Shown: positions 24,739 to 33,082 of the stretch, in pieces | How positions within the stretch are numbered: position 1 is the stretch's first letter | How the letters are laid out: the number at the start of each line of letters is the position of its first letter | DNA from: Antrihabitans stalagmiti | GTDB taxonomy: Bacteria; Actinomycetota; Actinomycetes; Mycobacteriales; Mycobacteriaceae | Assembly (NCBI RefSeq): GCF_016482825.1 | Contig: NZ_JAEMNV010000001.1 | Coordinates: 62,001 to 126,000 of the forward strand | Length of the DNA stretch: 64,000 bases | Reading direction: 5' to 3' | The notes under the pieces: model-generated | Told to the model about the DNA's origin: nothing | The model's input: only the letters and a program-made list of their open reading frames with translations | Databases searched by the model: none | Program-made: the position numbers and the translations under genes

Positions 24739-25464
24739 TCAGCACTGCTCCAGAAGTTCCGCCAGATCGGTGATCACGATGTCGGCACCGTCGTCGAGGA
24801 GCGCGCTATGTCCCGATCCGCGATCTACGCCGACGACCCAGAAGCCACCGGCGTGGGCGGCGCGGACACCGGAGGACGCATCCTCGATGACGATCGTGCG
24901 ATGTGGCTCGGCGCCGAGTTCGGCGGCGGCGTGCAGAAACGTATCCGGCGCAGGTTTGCCGGCGAGTCCGATTGTTGCAGCGAGTTCGCCGTCGACGACG
25001 GTGCTGAACTTCGACGCCAGATCGGCAGCGACAAGCACGGCGTTAGCGTTGCGCGAACTGGAAACAACGGCGATCGGCAGACCACGTTCGGTCAAACGGT
25101 CGACCAACGCGGTGGAACCTGGAAATGCCTGCACACCTTCGGTTTCCAGCAGTTGGAGGAACAGTGCATTCTTGCGATTGCCAAGTCCGCACACCGTTGG
25201 CGAGTCGACCGAATCGTTCGCGTTGCCGTCAGGTAGCACGATGGAGCGCGAATCGAGCACCGCGCGAACACCTTCCAGCCTCGGTTTGCCGTCGATGTAG
25301 GTGAAGTAGTCGGCGTCGGTGTACGGCGCGGTCTCCAGTTCAGCTGGTCGATCGGCGAGGAAGTCGGTGAACACGCGCGCCCACGCGCGCTCGTGTACGG
25401 CGGCCGTGTCGGTCAGTACTCCGTCCAGGTCGAACAGGACCGCGACGGAGTCCGACACCTTCAT
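24739..25464 (-). CDS. Beta-phosphoglucomutase-like HAD hydrolase
   Basis: A 241-residue HAD-superfamily protein. The nucleophile motif is FDLDGVLTDT (Asp12, Asp14), followed by a helical cap, the Ser/Thr motif VVSSSRNANAVL, the Lys motif GKPAPDTF and the DASSGVRAA acidic motif, all as in beta-phosphoglucomutases. It would convert beta-glucose 1-phosphate to glucose 6-phosphate. Its ATG overlaps the stop of the GH65 phosphorylase gene (ATGA at 25464-25461), so the two are translationally coupled, which fits the pathway: GH65 makes beta-glucose 1-phosphate. Confidence 0.9.
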   Translation of the reverse strand: MKVSDSVAVLFDLDGVLTDTAAVHERAWARVFTDFLADRPAELETAPYTDADYFTYIDGKPRLEGVRAVLDSRSIVLPDGNANDSVDSPTVCGLGNRKNALFLQLLETEGVQAFPGSTALVDRLTERGLPIAVVSSSRNANAVLVAADLASKFSTVVDGELAATIGLAGKPAPDTFLHAAAELGAEPHRTIVIEDASSGVRAAHAGGFWVVGVDRGSGHSALLDDGADIVITDLAELLEQC

Positions 25465-27830
25465 ATCGCTATTCCGACCTCGGCACGAGAATAGGCGATG
25501 ACCGAATCCCGTTGCGACGAGAGCGTGTATTCCCGACCGCACACCATGATCGGTTCTGTTGTACCGCTCGCGGCGTCGAGACCGAGCTCGATCTCGTTGT
25601 GGCGAACAGCAACCCGCACCGTCGAGCCACGCCACTGCAGTCGAAACCGGATTTCCTCCCATTGCTCCGGAAGCCATGGAGTGAACGACATGTGCCCGTT
25701 GAGCACTCGGAAGCCACCGAATCCGCAGACCAGCGTCTGCCAGGTGCCGCCGGTGGATGCGGCGTGCATACCTTCGTGTGTGTTGCCCTGATTGTCGTGC
25801 AGATCGACGAACGCGGATCGTGTGAAGTACTTCAGCGCTCGGGTGAAGTCGCCGACCTCGATCCCCATGATCGCGTGGATGGCAGGGCTCAGTGACGACT
25901 TGTGCAGTGTGCGGGATTCGTAGTACTCGAAATTCGACCGCTTGGCTTCTGCGTCGAATTCGTCGGGCAGCAAATACATCAACATGACGACATCGGGTTG
26001 CTTGAGTAGTTTTGTCGTCTCGCAATTGAAGTGGTTGTAGCCGGCGGGGTACCGGGGCATGTCGTTGCGGTCCCATTCGGCAATCGGAATCTCGTCGCGC
26101 TCGAAGTAGCCGTCGAACTGCTCGATTATTCCCTCCGGTGAGACAACGGGTTCGACGATCCACTCCGAGATGTCGTGCCACCGGGACACTTCGGTGGGCG
26201 TGAGTGCGATCGCGTCGGTGATCTCGGCGAATCGATCAGGATGCTCGGTCTTCAGCCAGCTCCAGATCGTGTTCGCCTGCCCCAGATGCCATTCGACCAT
26301 CCGATTGGTGAAAGCATTGTTGTCGACGTGAGAGTGGAACTCGTCCGGGCCGATGACCGTCTTCAGTACGTAACGCTCGCCGGCGGGCTCGACCCGATCC
26401 GCCCAGAACCTGGCGGTCTCGAAGACGATCTCGGCCCCGAAGTCGAGTAGCAACGCCGTATCGTTCGTTGCCGCAACGTAGGTCGTGATCGCGTAGGCGA
26501 CGTCGGCGGAAACGTGTAGTTCCTCTTCCCTCGTCCAGAATCGGTTGGCGCCGTCCTGGGTCCACTGGGGACATTCCTCGCGCCCGGTGTCGGCAGACTC
26601 CCAGGCGTACCGCGCGCCTCGGGTTCCGTTGCTGCGCGACAGTTCCCGAGCTCCGTCGAGTGTGTGGTGCCGGTAGTGCAACAACGCGCGCGCGGTTTCC
26701 GGTTGTGTGTAGGTGAAGAACGGCATCATCAAGATCTCGGTGTCCCAGAACACGTGGCCTCGATAGCCCTCGCCCGACAGCGATTTGGCGCCGATACTCA
26801 CCGTGTTGTCGTCACCGTTCGCCGCGATCAGCAGGTGATAGATGTTGAATCGCATGGCCTGTGTTGCGTCCGCGTCGCCGATGATCTCGCAATCGCTGTC
26901 GGTCCAGCGGCGCTCCCAGACCCGTGAACTGGCCTCGCGACAGGCGTCGAAGCCTTCCGCCCGCCGTGCCCAGAGAGCGTCGAAGCAGCTGTCCCGCAAC
27001 GGTGTCGAATCGGCATCGATGTCCCGAGAGGTGGCAACGGTGACGAGCTTGTCGATTCGGAGCGTCTCACCGAGTCCGACCTCGTAGGTTCCGGTCCGTG
27101 AGATGCGCTCGAAGCTGCGGTCGGTGGATTGTCTGATCGCCGTCTTCGACGCCTGCGTCGTCGCGGCGTAGCCGATGTGGATTCCGCTGTCGACGGTACG
27201 CATTTGGAGGTAGATCGCATCGAGCTCGGACGCTGCGCCGACCTCGACGAGATGTTTGGTGCGAGCCCATTTCTCCCACCTGATCTCGGGTTCGAACGTC
27301 GTGCCTTCCGGATACACAGGTAGGCGTTCGAGATTTCGCCTGCGCCCGTCGATAGCGCTGTCGACAGTGACCTCCGACGTGTGATTCTCCGGCGTGATCT
27401 GCACCCGTAAACCAACGAGCCTACGGTCGGCCATGCTGGCGAAACGAAGGGTTTCCAACCGCGTCCGACGACCCTCATCGTCTTCGAATACGGTTTCTCG
27501 CCAGAGGATTCCGTGCCGCATGTCCAGTGCGCGGTGATGACTCACGACCGTGCAGGACTGCACGTCGAGGCGGACACCGTCGACGCGGACGGCAACCGAC
27601 AGCCAATCGGGAGCATTGACGAGGTCGATGACGGGGGAGTCGTGGCTGTCGAAGACACCGTTGAGATAGGTTCCGGAGAGTTCGCCGAGATGCCCCTCCT
27701 CCAACGATCCGCGGGTGCCGAGCAGACCGTTGCCAACCGTGAAGACAGTCTCGAAGTAATTCGCCTTGGCAACGTCGAAACCCGACTCGGTCAGTAGCCA
27801 TTCGTCGGTGCTGAGTGTGCTACGCAGCAT
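25461..27830 (-). CDS. Glycoside hydrolase family 65 disaccharide phosphorylase
   Basis: A 789-residue protein of the normal GH65 length. An N-terminal beta-sandwich (about 1-270) precedes the (alpha/alpha)6 barrel (about 320-690), with the FWDTEI motif at 361-366 and the predicted general acid Glu497 in IGPDEFH. The phosphate-binding region MHAASTGGTW and a small C-terminal beta domain follow. GH65 enzymes split alpha-linked disaccharides (maltose, trehalose, kojibiose, nigerose) by phosphorolysis, giving beta-glucose 1-phosphate plus a sugar. Which linkage is used cannot be told from sequence alone. It is coupled to the beta-phosphoglucomutase gene. Confidence 0.92.
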   Translation of the reverse strand: MLRSTLSTDEWLLTESGFDVAKANYFETVFTVGNGLLGTRGSLEEGHLGELSGTYLNGVFDSHDSPVIDLVNAPDWLSVAVRVDGVRLDVQSCTVVSHHRALDMRHGILWRETVFEDDEGRRTRLETLRFASMADRRLVGLRVQITPENHTSEVTVDSAIDGRRRNLERLPVYPEGTTFEPEIRWEKWARTKHLVEVGAASELDAIYLQMRTVDSGIHIGYAATTQASKTAIRQSTDRSFERISRTGTYEVGLGETLRIDKLVTVATSRDIDADSTPLRDSCFDALWARRAEGFDACREASSRVWERRWTDSDCEIIGDADATQAMRFNIYHLLIAANGDDNTVSIGAKSLSGEGYRGHVFWDTEILMMPFFTYTQPETARALLHYRHHTLDGARELSRSNGTRGARYAWESADTGREECPQWTQDGANRFWTREEELHVSADVAYAITTYVAATNDTALLLDFGAEIVFETARFWADRVEPAGERYVLKTVIGPDEFHSHVDNNAFTNRMVEWHLGQANTIWSWLKTEHPDRFAEITDAIALTPTEVSRWHDISEWIVEPVVSPEGIIEQFDGYFERDEIPIAEWDRNDMPRYPAGYNHFNCETTKLLKQPDVVMLMYLLPDEFDAEAKRSNFEYYESRTLHKSSLSPAIHAIMGIEVGDFTRALKYFTRSAFVDLHDNQGNTHEGMHAASTGGTWQTLVCGFGGFRVLNGHMSFTPWLPEQWEEIRFRLQWRGSTVRVAVRHNEIELGLDAASGTTEPIMVCGREYTLSSQRDSVIAYSRAEVGIAI

Positions 27831-27865
27831 TGCTTTGTCACTCTCTGTGTCAGCAAATTTTCGGA

Positions 27866-28867
27866 TCAGACGGCACCGACGGCGAATTCGCCGTAGGCGG
27901 ACTGCATCTGGTGGCGGGTATCGATCAGTGATCGGTAGATCGCGAGGTCGGAGCCGGCACAGCGCTGCGCGCCCATGGCGTTTCCGTATCTGCAGGCGGC
28001 AACGAAGTCGCGGTGTTCGAGGTAGCCGAATGCCATTCCCGCAGCAAAGGAGTCGCCGCAGCCGGTCGTGTCGACGACGTGCTCGACCGGGACTCGTCCG
28101 ACTACTTCTTCACGCAGACCGCCGTTCGCGTCGAGGAAGTAGACGACGCAGCCTTCTTCGTCGAGGGTCACCGCAACGGCCTGGACTCCTTTGCCGAGAC
28201 AATGCGACGCGAACTCGGTCAGGTCGGCGCGGGACGGAGTGGCGCCGAAGGTCGGTCCGTCGGGTCCGGCAGTGGGTGGGAACCAGCTGCAGGCCGCTTC
28301 TTCCAGGTTCATCTTGAGGATGTCGACGTTCGGCAGCCACGCGTCGCGGTCGACCCACATTCGGTGAAAGCGCTGACCCTCGCTGGTGAGCGCGTTCGTC
28401 GGTCCGTGCCCGTCGAGCAAGACCAGTCCGTCGCTGTGCGCCTTGATGTAGGCCAATGTCGACTGACCGACCTCGTAGTCCGTGATGGGCACGCAGACGA
28501 ATGCGTCTGCGTCCAAAACGAATTCGACGTCCTCGGGCAGGATCGGGTCCATAAATCCGACCTGTCGCTCGATTCGGACGTTCTGGTCGACATAGTTGAG
28601 TTCGACGACGTCGCCGTGATCGTGGCGGGATCTGATACCGGAGGTGTCTACGTTGGGAAAGGCCGAAAGCAGTTCTGTGATGGGGCCGGCGTCCTCTTTG
28701 CGAACGTGCACGACCGGGCAGATGCGGTCGTCGGGTCCCATCAGGGCGGATAGTGCTGCGACGGTGTAGATCACGCAGCCGTACTTCTCGAAGGTCTCAC
28801 CACGGTGGGTGATGATGCGGTCGCGGGGGATGGGCCCGAGCACGGCGACGGTGCGATTGTCGGACAT
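27866..28867 (-). CDS. PfkB family carbohydrate kinase
   Basis: A 333-residue ribokinase-family protein. The C-terminal signature VDTTGCGDSFAAGMAFG contains the catalytic Asp and anion hole, and the N-terminal region has the YGCVIYTVAALSAL element. It phosphorylates a sugar or nucleoside; in this cluster a released monosaccharide is the likely target, but that is inferred from position. The start ATG follows AAGGAG. It lies between the sugar transporter (27 bp upstream) and the GH65 gene (36 bp downstream), on the same strand. Confidence 0.85.
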   Translation of the reverse strand: MSDNRTVAVLGPIPRDRIITHRGETFEKYGCVIYTVAALSALMGPDDRICPVVHVRKEDAGPITELLSAFPNVDTSGIRSRHDHGDVVELNYVDQNVRIERQVGFMDPILPEDVEFVLDADAFVCVPITDYEVGQSTLAYIKAHSDGLVLLDGHGPTNALTSEGQRFHRMWVDRDAWLPNVDILKMNLEEAACSWFPPTAGPDGPTFGATPSRADLTEFASHCLGKGVQAVAVTLDEEGCVVYFLDANGGLREEVVGRVPVEHVVDTTGCGDSFAAGMAFGYLEHRDFVAACRYGNAMGAQRCAGSDLAIYRSLIDTRHQMQSAYGEFAVGAV

Positions 28868-28893
28868 TGGAACTCCTTGATTCGACGCTGGTG

Positions 28894-30363
28894 CTAGGAG
28901 ACGGATTTGGTCTGACCAGGAAGTTCGCCCTGCATGTCTTCGAGGGTGACGCCCTTGGTTTCGCGGACCCACTTCATGACGAAGAGCAACGAGAGGATCG
29001 CGAAGGTGGCGTACATGCCGTAGGCGAGTCCGAGCGACAGATCCTTCAGCGACGGGAAGGTGACGGTGATGATCCAGTTGGCGACCCACTGACCGCCTGC
29101 CGCGAACGAAAGTGCAGCTGCACGAATACGGTTGGGGAACATCTCGCCGAGCAGCACCCATACGACGGGGCCCCAGGACATTCCGAATGCGACGACGAAG
29201 AGGTTCGCCGCAATCAGTGCGATCGGACCGGTCACACCAGAGAGGTGCGGTACACCGTCCTCTCCGATCGGCGTGGTTCCGAAGATCACGGCCATCGTGG
29301 CGAGCGTCACGGCCATTCCGGTGGAGCCGACGAGTAGCAAAGGCTTTCTGCCTACTTTGTCGACGAGGGCGATCGCAATGAGGGTCGTTGCAATGTTCAC
29401 GACCGACGTGATCACGGTGATGATGAACGAGCTGCTCTCGTCGAATCCGACTGCCTCCCAGAGCACGTTGGAGTAGTAGAAGATCACATTGATGCCGACT
29501 GCCTGCTGGAACACCGAGAGCGCGAGTCCGACCCAGACGATCGGCACCAAACCGCCTGCGGGAGTGCGAAGATCACGCCATGACGGTGGCTTCTCCTGCG
29601 AGAGTGTGCGTTTGATCCGATCGATCGTGATCTCGAGGTTCTTCTCGCCGAGGAGCAGTGCGAGGACCTTGCGTGCCTCAGGGATCCGGTGGCTGGCGAC
29701 GAGGTAGCGCGGCGATTCCGGAATCGTCAGCGCAAGAAGCCCGTACGCGATCGACGGCACGGCCATTGCGATGAACATCCAGCGCCATGCTTCGAGGCCG
29801 AGCCACAGTGTTTCTCGTGAGCCACCGGCAATGTGTGCAAGGAGGTAGTCGACCAGCAGCGATATGAAGATGCCGGAGACGATCGCGAGTTGCTGTAGGG
29901 AGCCGAGCCTGCCGCGTATTCGGGCAGGTGAGATCTCTGCGATGTAGGCCGGTGCGATCACCGACGCGACGCCGACACCGAAGCCGCCGACGATTCGAAA
30001 GAAGACGAACATTTCCAGATTGACGGCAAGTCCGGCGCCGAATGCGCTGACGAAGAACAGGATTGCCGCGACCTTCATCATGTAGAGCCTGCCGAACTTG
30101 TCGGCGAACTTGCCTGCCGTCATCGCTCCGGTCGCTGCACCGAGCAGGACCGAGGCGACCGCGAAGCCAAGGGTCGTCGAACCGACCTCGAACTTGTCCT
30201 CGATCGCCGATACTGCGCCGTTGATGACGGCGCTGTCGTAGCCGAAGAGCAGACCGCCGAGGGCGGCGACGGCGGCGATCCTGACAACGCTTCTGCCCGA
30301 CTGCGTCTCCTCGCCGTCGTCGAACAACGACGGCTCGTTGGTGAACGATCCATGCTCGCTCAT
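28894..30363 (-). CDS. MFS sugar porter family transporter
   Basis: A 489-residue, 12-helix transporter of the sugar porter family. Diagnostic motifs include GGLLFGYDSAVINGA in helix 1, RIVGGFGVGVAS, PAYIAEISPARIRGRLGS, PESPRYL before the central loop and VRETKGVTLED at the C-terminus. It probably imports a mono- or disaccharide by proton symport. The ATG is preceded by GGAAGGGAACC. It is the first structural gene of the disaccharide module; its promoter region carries a palindrome near 30561-30579 that the ROK regulator could bind. Confidence 0.92.
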   Translation of the reverse strand: MSEHGSFTNEPSLFDDGEETQSGRSVVRIAAVAALGGLLFGYDSAVINGAVSAIEDKFEVGSTTLGFAVASVLLGAATGAMTAGKFADKFGRLYMMKVAAILFFVSAFGAGLAVNLEMFVFFRIVGGFGVGVASVIAPAYIAEISPARIRGRLGSLQQLAIVSGIFISLLVDYLLAHIAGGSRETLWLGLEAWRWMFIAMAVPSIAYGLLALTIPESPRYLVASHRIPEARKVLALLLGEKNLEITIDRIKRTLSQEKPPSWRDLRTPAGGLVPIVWVGLALSVFQQAVGINVIFYYSNVLWEAVGFDESSSFIITVITSVVNIATTLIAIALVDKVGRKPLLLVGSTGMAVTLATMAVIFGTTPIGEDGVPHLSGVTGPIALIAANLFVVAFGMSWGPVVWVLLGEMFPNRIRAAALSFAAGGQWVANWIITVTFPSLKDLSLGLAYGMYATFAILSLLFVMKWVRETKGVTLEDMQGELPGQTKSVS

Positions 30364-30560
30364 GCTGGTTCCCTTCCACATGTCCGGGCGGCCCCGGCGC
30401 AGGCTCAGATGCCGCGCGGGCGCGGGTCGGCGCAGCGCGACTGTGATGTGTGCTTGTTCGCGGATCGTGAAAGTGACCGCGTTGTGATCTGCAACACATT
30501 CAATCCGAGGATTGCGGGATGTGCAAGAGGTGAACGAAAAATTGCTAGAAGTTGTCTTTC

Positions 30561-30579
30561 ATGTTCATTTAATGAACAT
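30561..30579. promoter_or_regulatory. Perfect palindrome, probable ROK regulator operator
   Basis: ATGTTCATTTAATGAACAT has 9-bp arms around one central base. It is AT-rich, unlike a terminator, and lies 5 bp beyond the ROK gene stop and about 200 bp upstream of the sugar porter start. Confidence 0.6.
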
Positions 30580-30583
30580 CGGC

Positions 30584-31756
30584 TCAGCTGTTGAGGGGTA
30601 TGTGCGCGGACTGCAGTGCGAGCGCGACGGCACCGAGGACTGGTGCACGGGCGCCGAGAGCGGCGGGCAGGATCTGCAGATTCGCCGTCGCGCTGGGAAT
30701 TCCGCAGCGTCGCACTACTTCTCGCATCGGTGCCATCAGAAGTTCGCCGGCGATGGCAAGTTCGCCTCCGACAAGGATGAGTTCGGGGTTGAAGATGTTG
30801 CACAGGTTCGCAACGGCGACGCCGACATGTCGACCTGTATCGGTGAGAATCCGTTCGCAGGCTTTGTCGCCGTCGCGGGCCATCTGCACGACGTCGGGAA
30901 TGGTGAGTCCGCGTCCGCGGCGGGGTTCGAGCAATTCGAGAACCGCGCCGGAGGCGACGATCGTCTCCAGGCAGCCGCGGTTGCCGCAGCGGCATACCGC
31001 GCCGAATTCGTCCATCGTCGTGTGGCCGATTTCCCCCGCGGTGCCGTCTCGGCCGCGAAACAGCTTGCCGTTGAGTACAAGACCCGCACCGACACCGTCG
31101 GACAGTTTGAGATAGGCCATGTTGTCGACGCCGATTCCGGCGCCCCACATGTGCTCGGCGAGCACACCGAGGTTCGCGTCGTTGTCGACTGCCACGCGCA
31201 TGCCGAACCGTTCGGACATCATCGCTGCGGCATCCATACCGACCCAGCCGGGCAGGATCGACGGCGCGCCGACTTCACCCGAATGTCCGTCGATCGGTGC
31301 AGGCAACCCCATTCCGATGCCAACGACGGCAGACATGTCGGCGTCGAGGTCGTTCAGGGCGGTCTGCAGAAGGCTTGCGGCTCTGGCGATTCCGCCGGCG
31401 GCCGAGGTCTCGACACCGAGTTCGGCGCGATGTTCGGCGCGAATCTCGTGTGCCATGTCCGACACAGCGACGGTCACATGTCGGTGTCCGAAGTCGATTC
31501 CGACGACAAGCCCGACCGAGGGCGCCAGGCTGACGACTCGGCGACGACCGCGAAGTTCGGACACGACGACCACACCGTCGTTGGTCATATCGCGAATGAT
31601 GTTCGATACCGTCGCGGGTGCAAGCCCGGTGCTGCGGGCAATCTCGGCCTGCGTCAATTCACCGGAGGACTGCAGTACGCGCGCGACTCGTTGCTGGTTG
31701 GCATCGCGGAGCGCCGCCTGGGAACCGGGCCCGAAAGATTCGTCGACCTCTTCCAC
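30584..31756 (-). CDS. ROK family transcriptional regulator (NagC/XylR type)
   Basis: A 390-residue protein. An N-terminal winged helix-turn-helix (about 15-75, with LTQAEIARSTGLAPATVSNIIRD) is joined to a ROK sugar-kinase-like domain with VGIDFGHRHVTVAV, IGMGLPAPID and the zinc-binding signature CRCGNRGCLE. It is a sugar-responsive repressor or activator and heads the disaccharide cluster, so it probably controls the transporter, kinase, GH65 and mutase genes. The ATP-binding DFGHRH differs from classical kinases, in line with a regulatory role. The start GTG follows GAAAGGTG. Confidence 0.9.
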   Translation of the reverse strand: MEEVDESFGPGSQAALRDANQQRVARVLQSSGELTQAEIARSTGLAPATVSNIIRDMTNDGVVVVSELRGRRRVVSLAPSVGLVVGIDFGHRHVTVAVSDMAHEIRAEHRAELGVETSAAGGIARAASLLQTALNDLDADMSAVVGIGMGLPAPIDGHSGEVGAPSILPGWVGMDAAAMMSERFGMRVAVDNDANLGVLAEHMWGAGIGVDNMAYLKLSDGVGAGLVLNGKLFRGRDGTAGEIGHTTMDEFGAVCRCGNRGCLETIVASGAVLELLEPRRGRGLTIPDVVQMARDGDKACERILTDTGRHVGVAVANLCNIFNPELILVGGELAIAGELLMAPMREVVRRCGIPSATANLQILPAALGARAPVLGAVALALQSAHIPLNS

Positions 31757-31807
31757 TGCGGCACCTTTCTCGGTGGGATCTCTGGTCGTGTCTGTCCTGC
31801 AAGCATG

Positions 31808-32281
31808 TCACCTGTGCTGGGAAACTTCCGTCACTGTCGAGCCGAGTGCGTCCAGCGCGGTGGACAACCTGGTCAGAGCGTCGAGCGCGTCACGCAGTCC
31901 GTCGGTTCCCAACTCTGCGGCAAGCCGGTCGGCAAACGCGGAATGATCAGGGGTGATGCGGTGCAGGGCCGCCTGACCGTGGTCGGTCAATCGCAGTAGC
32001 TTCGCTCGTCGGTGCGCGGGGTTCGGCAGATACTCCGCAAAACCTTTGTCTGCCATCAGGTCTGCAATGCGCTGCACGCTCTGCCGAGTGATTCCCATGT
32101 CCCGTGCAATGCCCGCAACCGTCAGCGGCTCGTCGATGATCGCCCCGAGTACCTGCCACCACGCTGCCGTCAATCCCGCTGGGCGGGCCAATTCCTCTGC
32201 CACCGAGAGGAATTGGCCGTTCAACCGAAATGTCGTCAGCGCACTGCCCGCGAACAGCTCGGCGTGGCTGCGCTCGCTCAC
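31808..32281 (-). CDS. MarR family transcriptional regulator
   Basis: A 157-residue protein with the MarR winged helix-turn-helix: LTVAGIARDMGITRQSVQRIADLMADKG, then the wing NPAHRRAKLLRLTDHGQ. The GTG start overlaps the stop of the DJ-1 gene (GTGA, 32281-32278), so it is coupled to that gene. Repeated TGACAG/CTGTCA half-sites in the promoter region of the pair (32943-32967) are likely MarR operators, giving autoregulation. Confidence 0.88.
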   Translation of the reverse strand: MSERSHAELFAGSALTTFRLNGQFLSVAEELARPAGLTAAWWQVLGAIIDEPLTVAGIARDMGITRQSVQRIADLMADKGFAEYLPNPAHRRAKLLRLTDHGQAALHRITPDHSAFADRLAAELGTDGLRDALDALTRLSTALDALGSTVTEVSQHR

Positions 32282-32901
32282 GCTGCTGCCAACACCGCGA
32301 AAGCGCTCGCGTCCGAGTGGGCGTAGAGGCGGTACCAGGCGTCGAGGACCTCGGGCGTGTAGACGTCGAGGCGACCGAGGATGTCGCGAGCGAACTCGAT
32401 CTGGTTGGTGGCACCGGCAGTGATGAGATTGCGGTCGGTGACTACGGATTCGTCGCGATAGTTGTGTGCGCCGTCGTAACCGCTTGCAGCCAAGTAAAAG
32501 TCGACGTTGCTCGTGTGAAGACGATCGTCGAGTATGCCAGCGGCTGCAAGCCCGTAGGTTGCACCGCAGATCGCCGCGACCGGCTTGTCGTTTGCGAGAA
32601 ATTCCTGTGCCTTTGCCGCGAACACCGCCAGTGACCCGTCCTCCCATGTGCTCGCTCCAGGCAGGATCAGCATCGCACTGTCGGCTGGGTTCAGATCGGA
32701 GATGGTCATGTCGGGAATCATACGAACGCCGCCGATCGTCGTGATCGGTTCGAGGTCGAGCCCGACTGTTGTGACCGAATAGCGGCCGGGTTCGCGTTGC
32801 CACGCAGCTTGATTGATGTGCGCGATGGCGTGCCCGGTCTCCCAGTCGGCAAGTGTGTTGTAGATGGCGAGGTGGACTGTTTCGTTGCTCTGGTTGCTCA
32901 T
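32278..32901 (-). CDS. DJ-1/PfpI family protein
   Basis: A 207-residue protein of the DJ-1/PfpI glutamine amidotransferase-like fold. The nucleophile elbow is AAICGATYGLA with the family cysteine, and the segment MLILPGASTWED provides the upstream acidic residue region. The likely role is stress or glyoxalase/amidase-like activity; the exact activity is unknown. The real start is the ATG at 32901; a perfect 32-bp tandem duplication covers this start region, creating a second, out-of-frame ATG upstream. It is followed by a coupled MarR gene. Confidence 0.82.
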   Translation of the reverse strand: MSNQSNETVHLAIYNTLADWETGHAIAHINQAAWQREPGRYSVTTVGLDLEPITTIGGVRMIPDMTISDLNPADSAMLILPGASTWEDGSLAVFAAKAQEFLANDKPVAAICGATYGLAAAGILDDRLHTSNVDFYLAASGYDGAHNYRDESVVTDRNLITAGATNQIEFARDILGRLDVYTPEVLDAWYRLYAHSDASAFAVLAAA

Positions 32902-32944
32902 GACATAAGACTTTCGTTGCTCTGGTTGCTCATGACATAAGACT
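32881..32944. repeat. Perfect 32-bp tandem duplication over the DJ-1 start
   Basis: Copy 1 at 32881-32912 and copy 2 at 32913-32944 are identical. Each contains the sequence that on the minus strand begins ATGAGCAACCAGAGC. Because 32 is not a multiple of three, the upstream copy is out of frame with the DJ-1 gene. Confidence 0.95.
32898..32933 (-). CDS. Possible upstream ORF created by the duplication
   Basis: The upstream copy of the start region opens an 11-codon reading frame, MSNQSNESLMS, whose TGA overlaps the ATG of the DJ-1 gene (ATGA). If translated it would deliver ribosomes to the true start by coupling. No good Shine-Dalgarno sequence precedes either ATG. Confidence 0.35.
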   Translation of the reverse strand: MSNQSNESLMS

Positions 32945-32967
32945 GTCATGATGACAGTGTGCTGTCA
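32943..32967. promoter_or_regulatory. Overlapping palindromes, probable MarR operator with -35 box
   Basis: CTGTCATGATGACAG (32943-32957) is a perfect palindrome around one base. Its right half TGACAG pairs again with CTGTCA at 32962-32967 across four bases, giving three alternating half-sites. A TTGACA -35 hexamer for the minus-strand operon lies at 32968-32963 and overlaps the outer half-site. Confidence 0.6.
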
Positions 32968-32985
32968 ATATGGGCGCTTCGCGCC

Positions 32986-33029
32986 TCGTGAGTCCTTTCG
33001 GAGGCCCGGCCCTCCGAAAGGACTCACGA
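32986..33029. repeat. Hairpin repeat, copy 1
   Basis: Arms TCGTGAGTCCTTTCGGAGG (32986-33004) and its complement (33011-33029) form a 19-bp perfect stem with a 6-nt loop. The same arm sequence recurs at 33564-33609. It lies in the leader of the deazaflavin-type nitroreductase gene. Confidence 0.9.
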
Positions 33030-33082
33030 CTGGTATGGGTTTACTGTGCTCCACCACAGGTTTCAGTGAGAGGTCGAAATAC

